Assembly: GCF_028274965.1 (NCBI RefSeq)
Contig: NZ_JAQCNO010000048.1
Coordinates: 62,001 to 126,000, forward strand
Length of the DNA: 64,000 nt
Direction of reading: 5' to 3'
Source of the DNA: Natronomonas sp.
GTDB lineage: Archaea > Halobacteriota > Halobacteria > Halobacteriales > Haloarculaceae
The position numbers and the translations under genes were made by a program. Below the pieces are notes generated by a model. That model saw only the letters and a list, made by a program, of their open reading frames with translations. It made no database searches and was not told where the DNA came from. Position 1 is the first letter of the stretch, and every line of letters begins with the position of its first letter. This document shows positions 29,079 through 37,290 of the stretch, in pieces.

Positions 29079-30041
29079 ATGGCTAGCCTCACGGAGGTCT
29101 ACGAGGGAGGCGGCGGGGCCGGCCTCCGGCGGCTGTACGCCGGTGTCGCGATGTTCGGGATCGGGGCTGTCCTCGTCACGGCCGGACTCGTCGTCGCCTC
29201 GACCGGGATCGGATCCCGTTTCGGTCTCGGGCTGTATCGCTCGCGGGAACTCGCCGGGGCGCTCGGCGGCGTCGGGTTCCCGGCGGTCCTTCTCGGCACC
29301 GTGGTCGCCCTGCCGAGGGCGGCCCGCAGGCTCCGCGCCGCCGCCGCCGTCGGCGGGGCGGTCTGTCTGTTCGGCGTCTGGATGTTCGTGCGGTGGTACC
29401 CGGTCGATTGGGTCGGCGGCTCCGGGAACACGACGATGACAGCCGTCGTCGCGGCGACGTACTTCGCCGGAGCCATCCTCACGAGCTGGTCGCTTTTCAC
29501 CGCCGTTGCGAACTTCAAGGCGCGGAACGACCCCGGCGGGACCATCTCTCTGGAGATCACGAAGGGCGGCGAGACGCGCGTCGTCGAGGTCTCGAACGAC
29601 GAACTCCACGGGACGCTCGGCGGGATCGGGGTCCTCGGGGCGACGCCGGACGGCGAGGCCGAGACCCAGACGAACCACGCCGACGGCGCGGGCGGCGTCG
29701 ACGCCGCCCCCGCGACCGAGCCCTCGGGGTCCCGGGGCCGCGGGTCGACTCGGAGCCGAACCGGCGGGCGACCCGACCCGGCGGGCGCGACGGACGGCGG
29801 CGCGAGCGGCGCCGGATCGATCGAGGAGCCGAGCGGCACGGGCGACGACGCCGAGTTCCTCGAGAGCGCGCCGACGCCGCCGTCGAACGACCGGTACTGC
29901 GGGAACTGCTCGCAGTTCCGGTACGCCCGGACGGACGAGGGGCTGGTGCCCTATTGCGGGCTGCACGGCGAGGCCATGAGCGACATGGACGCCTGCGAGG
30001 AGTGGACCTCGAACACGACGGGGGACCGTCGGACGCGGTGA
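29079..30041 (+). CDS. Haloarchaeal membrane protein with Cys-rich C-terminal zinc-binding tail
   Basis: A 320-residue protein with four hydrophobic helices in the first 160 residues, a Gly/Ser/Thr-rich linker, and a C-terminal Cys module: CGNC, then Cys about 16 residues later (YCGLHGEAM) and another Cys (DACEEW). The spacing fits a zinc ribbon. Its role is unknown to me. ATG 29079 is supported by a TATA-like TTTGTGTAT at 29051-29059. No operon partner is seen. Confidence 0.7.
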   Translation: MASLTEVYEGGGGAGLRRLYAGVAMFGIGAVLVTAGLVVASTGIGSRFGLGLYRSRELAGALGGVGFPAVLLGTVVALPRAARRLRAAAAVGGAVCLFGVWMFVRWYPVDWVGGSGNTTMTAVVAATYFAGAILTSWSLFTAVANFKARNDPGGTISLEITKGGETRVVEVSNDELHGTLGGIGVLGATPDGEAETQTNHADGAGGVDAAPATEPSGSRGRGSTRSRTGGRPDPAGATDGGASGAGSIEEPSGTGDDAEFLESAPTPPSNDRYCGNCSQFRYARTDEGLVPYCGLHGEAMSDMDACEEWTSNTTGDRRTR

Positions 30042-30074
30042 CGCGGGCGCGATCGAGTTAGCCCACGAACGCCG

Positions 30075-30884
30075 TCAGGTCGTCTCGGGCGGTTCGATCG
30101 GCTCGGCGATAGAGCCGTAGACGCCGAAGATGTCCTCGTAGCCGTGTTCGCTCGCCAGCACCGGAACGACGCCCTCGCGGTCGACCCGGTGGGTCCGCGT
30201 GTCGTCGCGGGCGAACACCTCCCCCTTCGGGATCTCCTGGAAGTTGGAGTAGTACACGTGCGGTTCACCGGTACCCTTCGGGACCTCCTCGTGGCCGGCG
30301 ATAACCGCCGTCTCGGTGAACACCGGGTCCTCGTCGGTCAACGCGCCGTGGGCCCGCAGGAACGCGATCGCCGCCTCGTAGCCCTCCGAAACGGCCGTTT
30401 CGCTTCCCTGCCGGCCCGCCTCGAGCGAGACGGTGTGCGGCAGCGTCGAGTCCAGCGTCGTCGATCGGAGGTCGCTCGAATCGACCGCGTGCTCAACCGG
30501 GAGGCCCGTGACCGTCCGGCGGACCGACTCGGTGAGGTCGCTGAAGATGGCGAACGCCGGCGGGGCGCTCTGTGAGGTGTGGAGCGCGAGGATCGCGTCC
30601 GCGCCGGTCAAGACGGCCTCGAGTCGGGCCGCGAGGGCGGTCTCGTAGTCGTCGCTCGCCTCGTCGCCGGGGAACGTCCGGTTCAGGTCCGTGTCGGTGT
30701 ACCGCTCGCCGCGTTCGAGCGCCGGTTCGTTCGCGACGATCAACTGGACCGTCCCCGAGAGCGACTCGTCGCGGAGCGTGTCGGCGAGGCGCTCGACGAT
30801 CCGCACGCCGGCGGGCTCGTCGCCGTGGATCCCGCCCACGACCGCGAGGCGGGGGCTCCCGGAGCCGCGCTCGATGAGTTTCAT
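30075..30884 (-). CDS. Succinylglutamate desuccinylase/aspartoacylase-family amidohydrolase
   Basis: A zinc carboxypeptidase-like hydrolase of 269 residues. VVGGIHGDEPAG near 16-27 gives the zinc ligands His and Glu, ERYTDTDLNRTFPGD near 59-73 the substrate-binding Arg, and ALHTSQSAPP near 100 the third zinc ligand. The family removes acyl groups from N-acyl amino acids; the true substrate is unknown. A TATA-like CTTTTATTTC is 27 bp before the ATG at 30884. Confidence 0.9.
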   Translation of the reverse strand: MKLIERGSGSPRLAVVGGIHGDEPAGVRIVERLADTLRDESLSGTVQLIVANEPALERGERYTDTDLNRTFPGDEASDDYETALAARLEAVLTGADAILALHTSQSAPPAFAIFSDLTESVRRTVTGLPVEHAVDSSDLRSTTLDSTLPHTVSLEAGRQGSETAVSEGYEAAIAFLRAHGALTDEDPVFTETAVIAGHEEVPKGTGEPHVYYSNFQEIPKGEVFARDDTRTHRVDREGVVPVLASEHGYEDIFGVYGSIAEPIEPPETT

Positions 30885-30968
30885 ACCGACTGTACGGGGG
30901 CTGTGAAATAAAAGCGGCCCGCACGCGGAGGGCGGCGCGGGGCGGTCGGCCCTCGGCGCCCCTCCACC

Positions 30969-32714
30969 TCACCGTTCGAGGAAGGCCCGCAGTCCCTCGG
31001 CGTCCCGACAGTTGAGCACGTCGGCCGGTTCGGCCCAGCCCCGGCGGGCGGTGTGAACGCCGAAGCGGACGTGGTCGTAGGCGCTCGCGGCGTGGGCGTC
31101 GGTGTTGATGACGACGGTCGCCCCGGCCTCGATCGCGGCCGCGACGTGGCTCGATCGCAGGTCGAGACGCCGCGGGTCGGCGTTGATCTCGAGGGCCGTG
31201 TCGTGTTCGGCCGCGGCGTCGGCGACGCGTTCGATGTCGATGTCGTGGCCGGGGCGGCGGTTCAGCAGGCGGCCGGTGGGGTGGCCGAGGACGTCGACCT
31301 CGGGGTGTTCGATCGCGGCGACGAGCCGGTCGGTGCCGTCGCCGTCGAGGCCGCTGTGCGGCGAGGCAACGACGACGTCGAGGTCGGCCAACACCGCCTC
31401 ACCGACGCTTATCTCGCCGTCGGCCCCGATGTTCGCCTCGACCCCGGCCAGGACCTCGATCGGCGCCTCGGCCGCGAGCTCCCGGATCGCGTCGAGTTGG
31501 GCCGCGAGCTCCGCGTCGTCGAGGCCGACGCCGCCGACCATCCCGGGGCCGGTCGCGTGATCGGCGATGGAGACGTACTCGTGGCCGTAGGCCGCGGCGG
31601 CCTCGATCATCTCCCGGAGCGTCCCGTCGCCGTCGGAGTAGTCGGTGTGGACGTGGAGGTCGCCGTTGAGGTCGGTGGCGGTGAGGAGTTCGGGGAGGTC
31701 GCCGTCGGCCGCCCGCTCGATCTCCCCGCGATTTTCCCTGAGCTCCGGCGGGATCCAGTCCATCCCCAAGGCGTCGTAGACGCCGCGTTCGGTCCCGCCG
31801 GCGACGCGTTCGCCGACCCGCTGGCCCGCGTCGGGATCGTCGATCCCCGAGACGTCGAAGACGCCGTACTCGTTGAGCTTCAGCCCCATCGCGATCGCCC
31901 GGTTTCGGAGCGCGACGTTGTGGTCCTTGCTGCCGGTGAAGTACTGCAGGGCGGCCCCGAACTCCTCGGGGGCGACGACCCGGAGGTCGATCCGGAACCC
32001 CTCGGAGCGGACTGACGCCTTGCTCGTTCCCGCCTCGATGACCGACCCGACGCCGTCCCACGACTCGAAGGCGTCGACGACCGCCTCGGCGTCGTCGCTC
32101 CCGACGAGGACGTCGACGTCCCCGATCGTCGGCCGCCACCGGCGCAGCGATCCGGCCGTCTCGACGGACGCGACCGCCTCGTGGTCTTCGAAGCGCGCGA
32201 TCAGCCGGCCGGCGAGCGGCCGCGCCTCCCCGAGCAGGCTCCGGCGTTGGGCCTCGCGCGCGAACGCGACGTTCTCGAGGATGTTCGCCTCGGTCTTCTC
32301 GCCGAAGCCGCTCACCTCGCGGATCTCGCCGGCCGCGGCCGCCGCCTCAAGATCGTCGAGCGTCTCGACGCCGAGCGCGTCGTACAGCGACCGGACCGTC
32401 TTCGGGCCGACGCCCTCGACCGCGGTCAACGCCTCGATCTCGACGGGGAACTCCTCGCGGAGCGCCGCGAGTTCGCCGATGGTGCCCGTCTCGAGGAACT
32501 CGGCGGCCTTGGCGGCGATCGCCTCGCCGACGTCGTCGATCTCGGCGATCGCGTCCTCGCCGCCCTCCTCGTAGAGCCGTTCGATCGCGACGGTGTGGGC
32601 CCGGACGCTGTCGGCCGCGCGGCGGTAGGCGTTCGGTTTGTACTGGACGCCCTCGGCTTCGAGGCGGTCGGCCATCTCCTCTAAGCGGGCCGCGATCGCG
32701 TCGTTGTCGCTCAT
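30969..32714 (-). CDS. polX: DNA polymerase X with PHP exonuclease domain
   Basis: Gap-filling repair polymerase fused to a 3'-5' exonuclease/phosphatase domain. The 581 residues hold an N-terminal 8-kDa lyase/HhH region (EGVGPKTVRSLYDALG, VSGFGEKTEANIL), the polymerase palm with Asp pair in TIGDVDVLVG and the third Asp in FRIDLRVV, and a PHP domain from about 340 with DLHVHTDYSDGDGT, VEANIGADGE, GHPTGRLL and NTDAHA. All metal-site residues appear present. It lies 13 bp behind the coiled-coil protein gene, with which it likely forms an operon. Confidence 0.93.
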   Translation of the reverse strand: MSDNDAIAARLEEMADRLEAEGVQYKPNAYRRAADSVRAHTVAIERLYEEGGEDAIAEIDDVGEAIAAKAAEFLETGTIGELAALREEFPVEIEALTAVEGVGPKTVRSLYDALGVETLDDLEAAAAAGEIREVSGFGEKTEANILENVAFAREAQRRSLLGEARPLAGRLIARFEDHEAVASVETAGSLRRWRPTIGDVDVLVGSDDAEAVVDAFESWDGVGSVIEAGTSKASVRSEGFRIDLRVVAPEEFGAALQYFTGSKDHNVALRNRAIAMGLKLNEYGVFDVSGIDDPDAGQRVGERVAGGTERGVYDALGMDWIPPELRENRGEIERAADGDLPELLTATDLNGDLHVHTDYSDGDGTLREMIEAAAAYGHEYVSIADHATGPGMVGGVGLDDAELAAQLDAIRELAAEAPIEVLAGVEANIGADGEISVGEAVLADLDVVVASPHSGLDGDGTDRLVAAIEHPEVDVLGHPTGRLLNRRPGHDIDIERVADAAAEHDTALEINADPRRLDLRSSHVAAAIEAGATVVINTDAHAASAYDHVRFGVHTARRGWAEPADVLNCRDAEGLRAFLER

Positions 32715-32727
32715 CCCCGTCGCACCC

Positions 32728-33174
32728 CTACGGCCCTCTCCCTCTCACCGGCGGCCCGTCGTCGTCGTGCCCGAGGGCCTTCTTCAGGAAGTCCATCCAC
32801 CGCTTCGTGTCGGCCGCCCGCTGGCGTTCGGCCTCGTCGGCGACGCTCTCGCTTCCGAGGCTGTCGAGGGCCTCCAGCGCGCGGTCGATCCCGATGATCG
32901 CCTCGGCGAGTCGCTCGCCGGTCTCGAAGGGCATCTCGCCGTCCTCGATCCGCTCTTTTCGCTCCAAGCGCTCGCGCCGGAGGTTGCGCTTGGCCCGCTC
33001 GACGCGGTCGCGTTCGCCCGCCGGGACCGTCTCGCGGCGCTTGATCTCGAAGACGAACTCCCGGAGCTGTACCTCCTCGCCCTGGATTTCGATGCGCTCG
33101 GGGATCTCGACGCCGAGCGTCGAGCTCTCGCGGTCGATCCGCTCGAGGAGCTGTTTGCGTTCGTACTCCTGCAC
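32728..33174 (-). CDS. Coiled-coil haloarchaeal protein of unknown function (DUF5788-like)
   Basis: A 148-residue charged, mostly helical protein. VQLREFVFEIKRRETVPAGE at about 40-60 is followed by a dense Arg/Glu coiled coil (RDRVERAKRNLRRERLERKE) and then GERLAEAIIGIDRALEAL. It resembles a conserved haloarchaeal family I know as DUF5788, not certain. The start is GTG at 33174: a TATA-like GGTTGTTATT at 33201-33210 lies 31 bp upstream, which rules against the longer TTG start at 33201. It precedes polX by 13 bp, so a link to DNA repair is possible but unproven. Confidence 0.7.
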   Translation of the reverse strand: MQEYERKQLLERIDRESSTLGVEIPERIEIQGEEVQLREFVFEIKRRETVPAGERDRVERAKRNLRRERLERKERIEDGEMPFETGERLAEAIIGIDRALEALDSLGSESVADEAERQRAADTKRWMDFLKKALGHDDDGPPVRGRGP

Positions 33175-33200
33175 GCCTCGTAGTGGGCGACGCAGGGACA

Positions 33201-33210
33201 AATAACAACC
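33201..33210 (-). promoter_or_regulatory. TATA-like element deciding the start of the coiled-coil gene
   Basis: GGTTGTTATT on the minus strand, about 31 bp before the GTG at 33174. Confidence 0.55.
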
Positions 33211-33252
33211 GACGCAGAGCGCCGCCTCGGACGGCGGGGGGCCGGGCGGGGC

Positions 33253-33966
33253 TCAGACGGCCCGCTCGGAGCGTCTGATCGCGCCCGTGACGAGATAGAC
33301 GAACGGCGTGTCGACGAGCGCGATGAGCAGTTTCAGCGCGTACTGCCCGACCATGAGCGCGACGACCTCGCTGTTGGGGGGTTGGGGGCCGATCCCGAGG
33401 GTCTGGGGGACGAGCCAGAAGGCGATCCCGACGAAGATGACCGTGTCGACGAGTTGACTCGTCGCCGTGGAGCCGACGTTCCGGAGCCACAGCCGCTCGC
33501 CGTCGGTCGCCTTCCCGATGGCCTCGAAGACGAGCACGTCGAGGTTCTGGCTGACGAGGTACGCGAGGAGGCTCCCGGCGACGATGTTCGTCGAGGCGCC
33601 GAGGACCAGTTCGAACGCCGCCGGATCGACGCTCGAGGCGTGGGCGGGCGCGAGGATCGTGCTCCAGACCAACGCGAGGACGAGAAAGTTCATCGCGAAC
33701 GCGACGTTGACGAGCACCTGCGCGGCCCGGCGGCCGTACAGTTCGGCGTAGCAGTCCGAGGCGAAAAACGTGAACGCGTAGGCGAGCGCCGCCCCGGGGA
33801 GCGCCAACTCCGCGCCGGCCAGCGGCAGCGACACGGGGAGTTCGAACGACAGTATCTTGGCCGCCGTCAGTTGGGCGGTCGCGAGCGCGGCGACGAACAC
33901 GGCGGCGAGGGCGACCGAACCGGCCGGCGGTGTCGGGGCCGAACGCCGGGCGGTCGCCTCAGCCAT
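33253..33966 (-). CDS. Queuosine precursor transporter (QPTR/VUT, YhhQ family)
   Basis: A 237-residue six-helix membrane protein with the family core ATAQLTAAKILSFE, a helix with FFASDCYAELYGRRAAQVLVN, and ASTNIVAGSLLAYLVSQNLDV near 130-150. In bacteria YhhQ imports preQ0/preQ1; haloarchaea use preQ0 for archaeosine in tRNA, so import of preQ0 or a related 7-deazaguanine is the best guess. It begins inside the end of the ribbon-helix-helix gene (ATG 33966, eight-base overlap), suggesting co-expression. Confidence 0.87.
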   Translation of the reverse strand: MAEATARRSAPTPPAGSVALAAVFVAALATAQLTAAKILSFELPVSLPLAGAELALPGAALAYAFTFFASDCYAELYGRRAAQVLVNVAFAMNFLVLALVWSTILAPAHASSVDPAAFELVLGASTNIVAGSLLAYLVSQNLDVLVFEAIGKATDGERLWLRNVGSTATSQLVDTVIFVGIAFWLVPQTLGIGPQPPNSEVVALMVGQYALKLLIALVDTPFVYLVTGAIRRSERAV

Positions 33967-34138
33967 CGTCCTCCTCGAGTCGGCCGTGGCGGGCGTCGAT
34001 CTCGTCGAGGCGATCGAGCGTCTTCCGGACCGACGCCCTGATCGCGTCGCTCCGGTTGACGAACTTCCCGTCGTCGCCGACGTGTTCGTCGAGGTCCGCA
34101 AGCAGTTCCGCCGGGACCTCGACGCTTATCTTGGGCAT
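33959..34138 (-). CDS. Ribbon-helix-helix (CopG-family) DNA-binding protein
   Basis: A 59-residue protein: MPKISVEVPAELL forms the beta-ribbon, ADLDEHVGDD helix 1, and NRSDAIRASVRKTLDRLDE helix 2 with the usual NRSDAIR turn. It is too short to be picked up by a length filter. A TATA-like CTTAATGAGT at 34161-34170 sits 28 bp upstream. Overlap with the YhhQ-type gene by eight bases suggests one mRNA; it may autoregulate this operon or act elsewhere as the antitoxin-type family sometimes does. Confidence 0.85.
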   Translation of the reverse strand: MPKISVEVPAELLADLDEHVGDDGKFVNRSDAIRASVRKTLDRLDEIDARHGRLEEDDG

Positions 34139-34160
34139 ACCAGAGTATTATCGAGGGAGC

Positions 34161-34170
34161 ACTCATTAAG
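34161..34170 (-). promoter_or_regulatory. TATA-like element for the ribbon-helix-helix/YhhQ operon
   Basis: CTTAATGAGT on the minus strand, centred 28 bp before the ATG at 34138. Confidence 0.6.
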
Positions 34171-34205
34171 ACAGCGATCCGGGCGACGGGGACGAACCCG
34201 GGGTA

Positions 34206-36413
34206 TCAGTCGGCCGGTTCGGCGCGCTCGGCGCCGCGGCGGCCGCCGAAGGTGTAGAGCCAAAGCAGCGCGATCCCGGCGCCGTAGGCGGCGATCACCG
34301 GCAGCCCGAGGAGGAACATCGTGAACACGCCACGGGGCGAAAAGAAGGCCCCGAGCGCGAGCACGGCGATGGCGAACTCCCGCCAGCGGGCGCGCATCCG
34401 GCCGTACGGGACGATCCCGCCGCGGTGAAACAGCAGCATCGAGACGGGGACCATCACCAACAGCCCGATGCCGACGGTGAAAAAGAAGACCATCCAGCCG
34501 TAGTTGCTGATCCGGTATGCGATGACCATCTCGGCGCGCAACACGTCGGCGGCGAGCCACGAGATCGCGGCCGGGGCGACGTACAAAAAGCCGAGGAGGC
34601 TCCCGAGCGTCATCGACGTGAGGAGGCTACCGCCCCACACGAGGAGCACGCGGCGATCGCCGCGGGCGACACCGCGGTCCTTCAGCGAGGGCCACGCGTA
34701 GTACAACAACAGCGGCACCACGGCGGCGACCCCGAAGATCACGGAGACCTTGAGCATGAAGATGAGCGCCTCGACGGGGTGAAGCGTGACGATCGAGACC
34801 TGCTCGGCGGCGAAGGCGTCGGGCATCCCCCTGACGAACTGCTGGTGCAGTCGGCCGATCCCGCCCTGGTACAGCACGAAGAACGTCCCGGCCATGACGG
34901 CGGCGAACAGCCCGACGAGCCGGAACGACTTCGACGTGATGCTCTCGAGGACGAACCGGATGTCGTAGGCGTAGCCGCCGATGTCGTCCTCGTCGATGTC
35001 GTCCTCGCTGAACGCGTCGAGGACGCCGGCCCCCCGCGTCGCGAGGATCCGCCCGTCGTCGACCGCGGCCTCCGCGTTCGCGTTCGCGTTCGGGGCCGCC
35101 GCCGACGCGGAGGTCCCGCCCTCGCTGACGTTGGCGTTGGCGTCGCCCTCGTCGTCCTCGTCGGCCGCCGCGGCCTCGTCGAACCGATCGAGGATCGCCT
35201 GTGCGCGGTCGGGGTCGTCGTCGTCCATCGCGCCGCCGGCGAGCGCCAGCGCCTCCTCTTCGTCCATCTCCGCGAAGGCGGCCCCGGGTGCCGAGCGAAC
35301 CCCCTCGAGGTCGAGGTCGGCGACGTCGATCGCCGCCGGGTCGCGCTCAAGTGGATCCTCGGGGGCCTCGAGGCTATCGTAGACGTAGTACGCGAGGCCC
35401 ACGGCGGCGAAGACGACCCCATAGAGCGACCCGACGACGGCGAAATAGAGCGGTTCGCCGACGCCGTAGCCGACGCCGGCGTCGATGAAGCGGTACCGCG
35501 ATCCGAGGGCGGCGAGGGCGTCGTTGACCGCGGCGGCGCCGCCGTAGGTGTAGAAGGCGTACACGAGCCCGAGGCCGAGTAGGTACAGCCCGAGGAGGAC
35601 GTTCCAGCGATCGCGGGCGGTCCCGGCGGGGTCGATCGATCCGCGGGAGCGTCTGGTCGTCACGACGATCTTCGCGAGGTACAGAGACACCCCATACAGC
35701 GTGACCAGCGGGACGGCCCACATGATCTGCGTGAAGGGGTCCGGCGGCGAGAACAGCGCGCCGAGGACGAAGATGCCGAGGACGGCGTACTTCCATCTGT
35801 CCCGGAAGGTCTCGTAGGGGACGATCTCGGTGTACGAGAGCGTGCTCATCAACAGCGGCAGTTGCGCCGCGAGCCCGAACGACAGCGAGAGGATGAACAC
35901 GAACTGGGCCCACATCGAGATCGAGTACGTCGGCTGAAAGCCCGCTCCGACCGCGTTGTCGGCCAGGAAGGCGAACATGATCGGAAAGAAGAGGTGATAC
36001 GCGTAGGCGACGCCCCCGACGAACAGCCCGGCGCTGAGGAGGGCGAACGCCGCCCCCTTCCAGCGCGGGAGCGAGTCGGGCCAGCGGCCGCGGTTTTTCA
36101 GCGAGTCCCGGCCGAAGTACGCGAGCGCCGGAAGCATGACGATGATCCCCGCGACGAGCCCGATCTTCGCCTGAAGCAAGATCACCTCGAAGGGCGTGAT
36201 CGCGACGACGACGATGTCGGGGTGGGCGTTCAGATCCCGCTTGAGGATGTCCCACACGTAGAGCCGGAGGACGGTGAAGATCCCGAGAAACCCGATCAGA
36301 AAGACGATGAAGACCTTCTGGAGGTGCTTCTGTGCGACCCGAAGCAGCGAGCCGAGTTGGGCGCGGCCCTCCGAAACCGTCCGGGCGACATCGTCGTCTA
36401 CAGCGCTAGACAC
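34206..36413 (-). CDS. tatC2: Twin-arginine translocase TatC, tandem fused form (TatCt)
   Basis: A 735-residue receptor of the Tat pathway made of two TatC domains in one chain, as known in haloarchaea (TatCt). The first domain runs about 20-380 (helices, then YAYHLFFPIMFAFLADNA, VLGALFSPPDPFTQIMWAVPL), the second about 490-735 (VVPLLLYYAWPSLKDRG, ALGAFFSPRGVFTMFLLGLPV). Between them is an acidic, Asp/Ala/Asn-rich stretch of about 110 residues. I choose the GTG at 36413 rather than ATG 36443, since GGTTGATAACC is 27 bp upstream. It is divergent from tatC1. Confidence 0.92.
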   Translation of the reverse strand: MSSAVDDDVARTVSEGRAQLGSLLRVAQKHLQKVFIVFLIGFLGIFTVLRLYVWDILKRDLNAHPDIVVVAITPFEVILLQAKIGLVAGIIVMLPALAYFGRDSLKNRGRWPDSLPRWKGAAFALLSAGLFVGGVAYAYHLFFPIMFAFLADNAVGAGFQPTYSISMWAQFVFILSLSFGLAAQLPLLMSTLSYTEIVPYETFRDRWKYAVLGIFVLGALFSPPDPFTQIMWAVPLVTLYGVSLYLAKIVVTTRRSRGSIDPAGTARDRWNVLLGLYLLGLGLVYAFYTYGGAAAVNDALAALGSRYRFIDAGVGYGVGEPLYFAVVGSLYGVVFAAVGLAYYVYDSLEAPEDPLERDPAAIDVADLDLEGVRSAPGAAFAEMDEEEALALAGGAMDDDDPDRAQAILDRFDEAAAADEDDEGDANANVSEGGTSASAAAPNANANAEAAVDDGRILATRGAGVLDAFSEDDIDEDDIGGYAYDIRFVLESITSKSFRLVGLFAAVMAGTFFVLYQGGIGRLHQQFVRGMPDAFAAEQVSIVTLHPVEALIFMLKVSVIFGVAAVVPLLLYYAWPSLKDRGVARGDRRVLLVWGGSLLTSMTLGSLLGFLYVAPAAISWLAADVLRAEMVIAYRISNYGWMVFFFTVGIGLLVMVPVSMLLFHRGGIVPYGRMRARWREFAIAVLALGAFFSPRGVFTMFLLGLPVIAAYGAGIALLWLYTFGGRRGAERAEPAD

Positions 36414-36434
36414 GAGAGGACGTATTCCGTTCGC

Positions 36435-36445
36435 GGTTATCAACC
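36435..36445 (-). promoter_or_regulatory. TATA-like element for tatC2
   Basis: GGTTGATAACC on the minus strand, centred 27 bp before the GTG at 36413. It lies partly inside the reading frame of the alternative start, which argues against that start. Confidence 0.6.
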
Positions 36446-36473
36446 TTTTCCGTTCGGTCCTCCGAGAGAGAAG

Positions 36474-36483
36474 GCTTACAACC
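36474..36483 (+). promoter_or_regulatory. TATA-like element for tatC1
   Basis: GCTTACAACC, centred 27 bp before the ATG at 36505. About 38 bp separate it from the divergent tatC2 element. Confidence 0.55.
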
Positions 36484-36504
36484 GACGAGAACGGATCGCG
36501 GGTG

Positions 36505-37278
36505 ATGGCAGAGACCGCCGACGGGAGCTACGACGCCGAGGAGGGGATCGTCGGCGAGGGCCCCGAAAGCGACGAGGAGATGCCGCTTGCGGACCACATC
36601 GAGGAGATGGTGTACCGCCTCGGGATCGTCCTCGTCGTCGTCGCGATCGTCTCAGGGATCGTCTTCCCGTTCGGCGAGCGGATAATCAACTTCCTGTGGT
36701 ACTCGGTGCTTCCGGGCGGGGACATCGCCCGCCCGCGGGTGTACCACCCGCTCGGGCTCATCCTCGCCCGGCTGAAGGTCGCCACGCTGGCCGGGTTCGT
36801 CATCGGACTGCCGGTGTTCGTCTACCAGACGTACCTGTTCATGCGCCCAGGGCTCTACCCGAACGAGCGTCGGTACTACCTCGCGTCGGTGCCGACGAGT
36901 CTCGTGTTGGGCGTCGTCGGCGTGCTCTTCGCGTACTTCCTGATCCTGCCGGCGATCTTCACGTACTTTCTGACGTACTCGCAGGACGCCGCCGTCATCG
37001 CCTTCGGGCTCGGCGACACGTTCGGTCTCATCGTGCTGATGATGGGGCTGTTCGCCGCCGTCTTCCAGATCCCGCTTTTCGTCATGCTCGCGATCATGAT
37101 GGGCCTGACGACGCGGCGGTGGCTGGCCGCAAAGCGGCTGTACTTCTGGGGGGCGTTCCTGGGGATCGCCTTCCTGTTCAGCCCGGACCCGACCGGGATG
37201 GCCCCGATCCTCGTCGCGGCGACGATGATCGGGCTGTTCGAGGCGACGCTTCTGGTGTTGCGCTGGGTCGGGCGCTGA
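36505..37278 (+). CDS. tatC1: Twin-arginine translocase TatC, single form (TatCo)
   Basis: A 257-residue, six-helix TatC. After an acidic head, MPLADHIEEMVYRLGIVLVVV carries the conserved Glu-bearing first cytoplasmic segment for signal-peptide binding, followed by FVYQTYLFMRPGLYPNERRYY near 110-130 and FLFSPDPTGMAPILVAATMIG near the end. Haloarchaea send most secretory proteins through Tat, so the pair tatC1/tatC2 is likely essential. Converges on the methyltransferase gene with a 12-bp gap. Confidence 0.94.
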   Translation: MAETADGSYDAEEGIVGEGPESDEEMPLADHIEEMVYRLGIVLVVVAIVSGIVFPFGERIINFLWYSVLPGGDIARPRVYHPLGLILARLKVATLAGFVIGLPVFVYQTYLFMRPGLYPNERRYYLASVPTSLVLGVVGVLFAYFLILPAIFTYFLTYSQDAAVIAFGLGDTFGLIVLMMGLFAAVFQIPLFVMLAIMMGLTTRRWLAAKRLYFWGAFLGIAFLFSPDPTGMAPILVAATMIGLFEATLLVLRWVGR

Positions 37279-37290
37279 ACGGAGGGCGTT

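Noticed and set aside
34139-34205. AT-rich stretch GAGTATTATCG as a tatC2 terminator
   Set aside because: It lies between the ends of tatC2 and the start of the ribbon-helix-helix gene, but there is no T-run in the correct strand for tatC2; the segment fits promoter use better.
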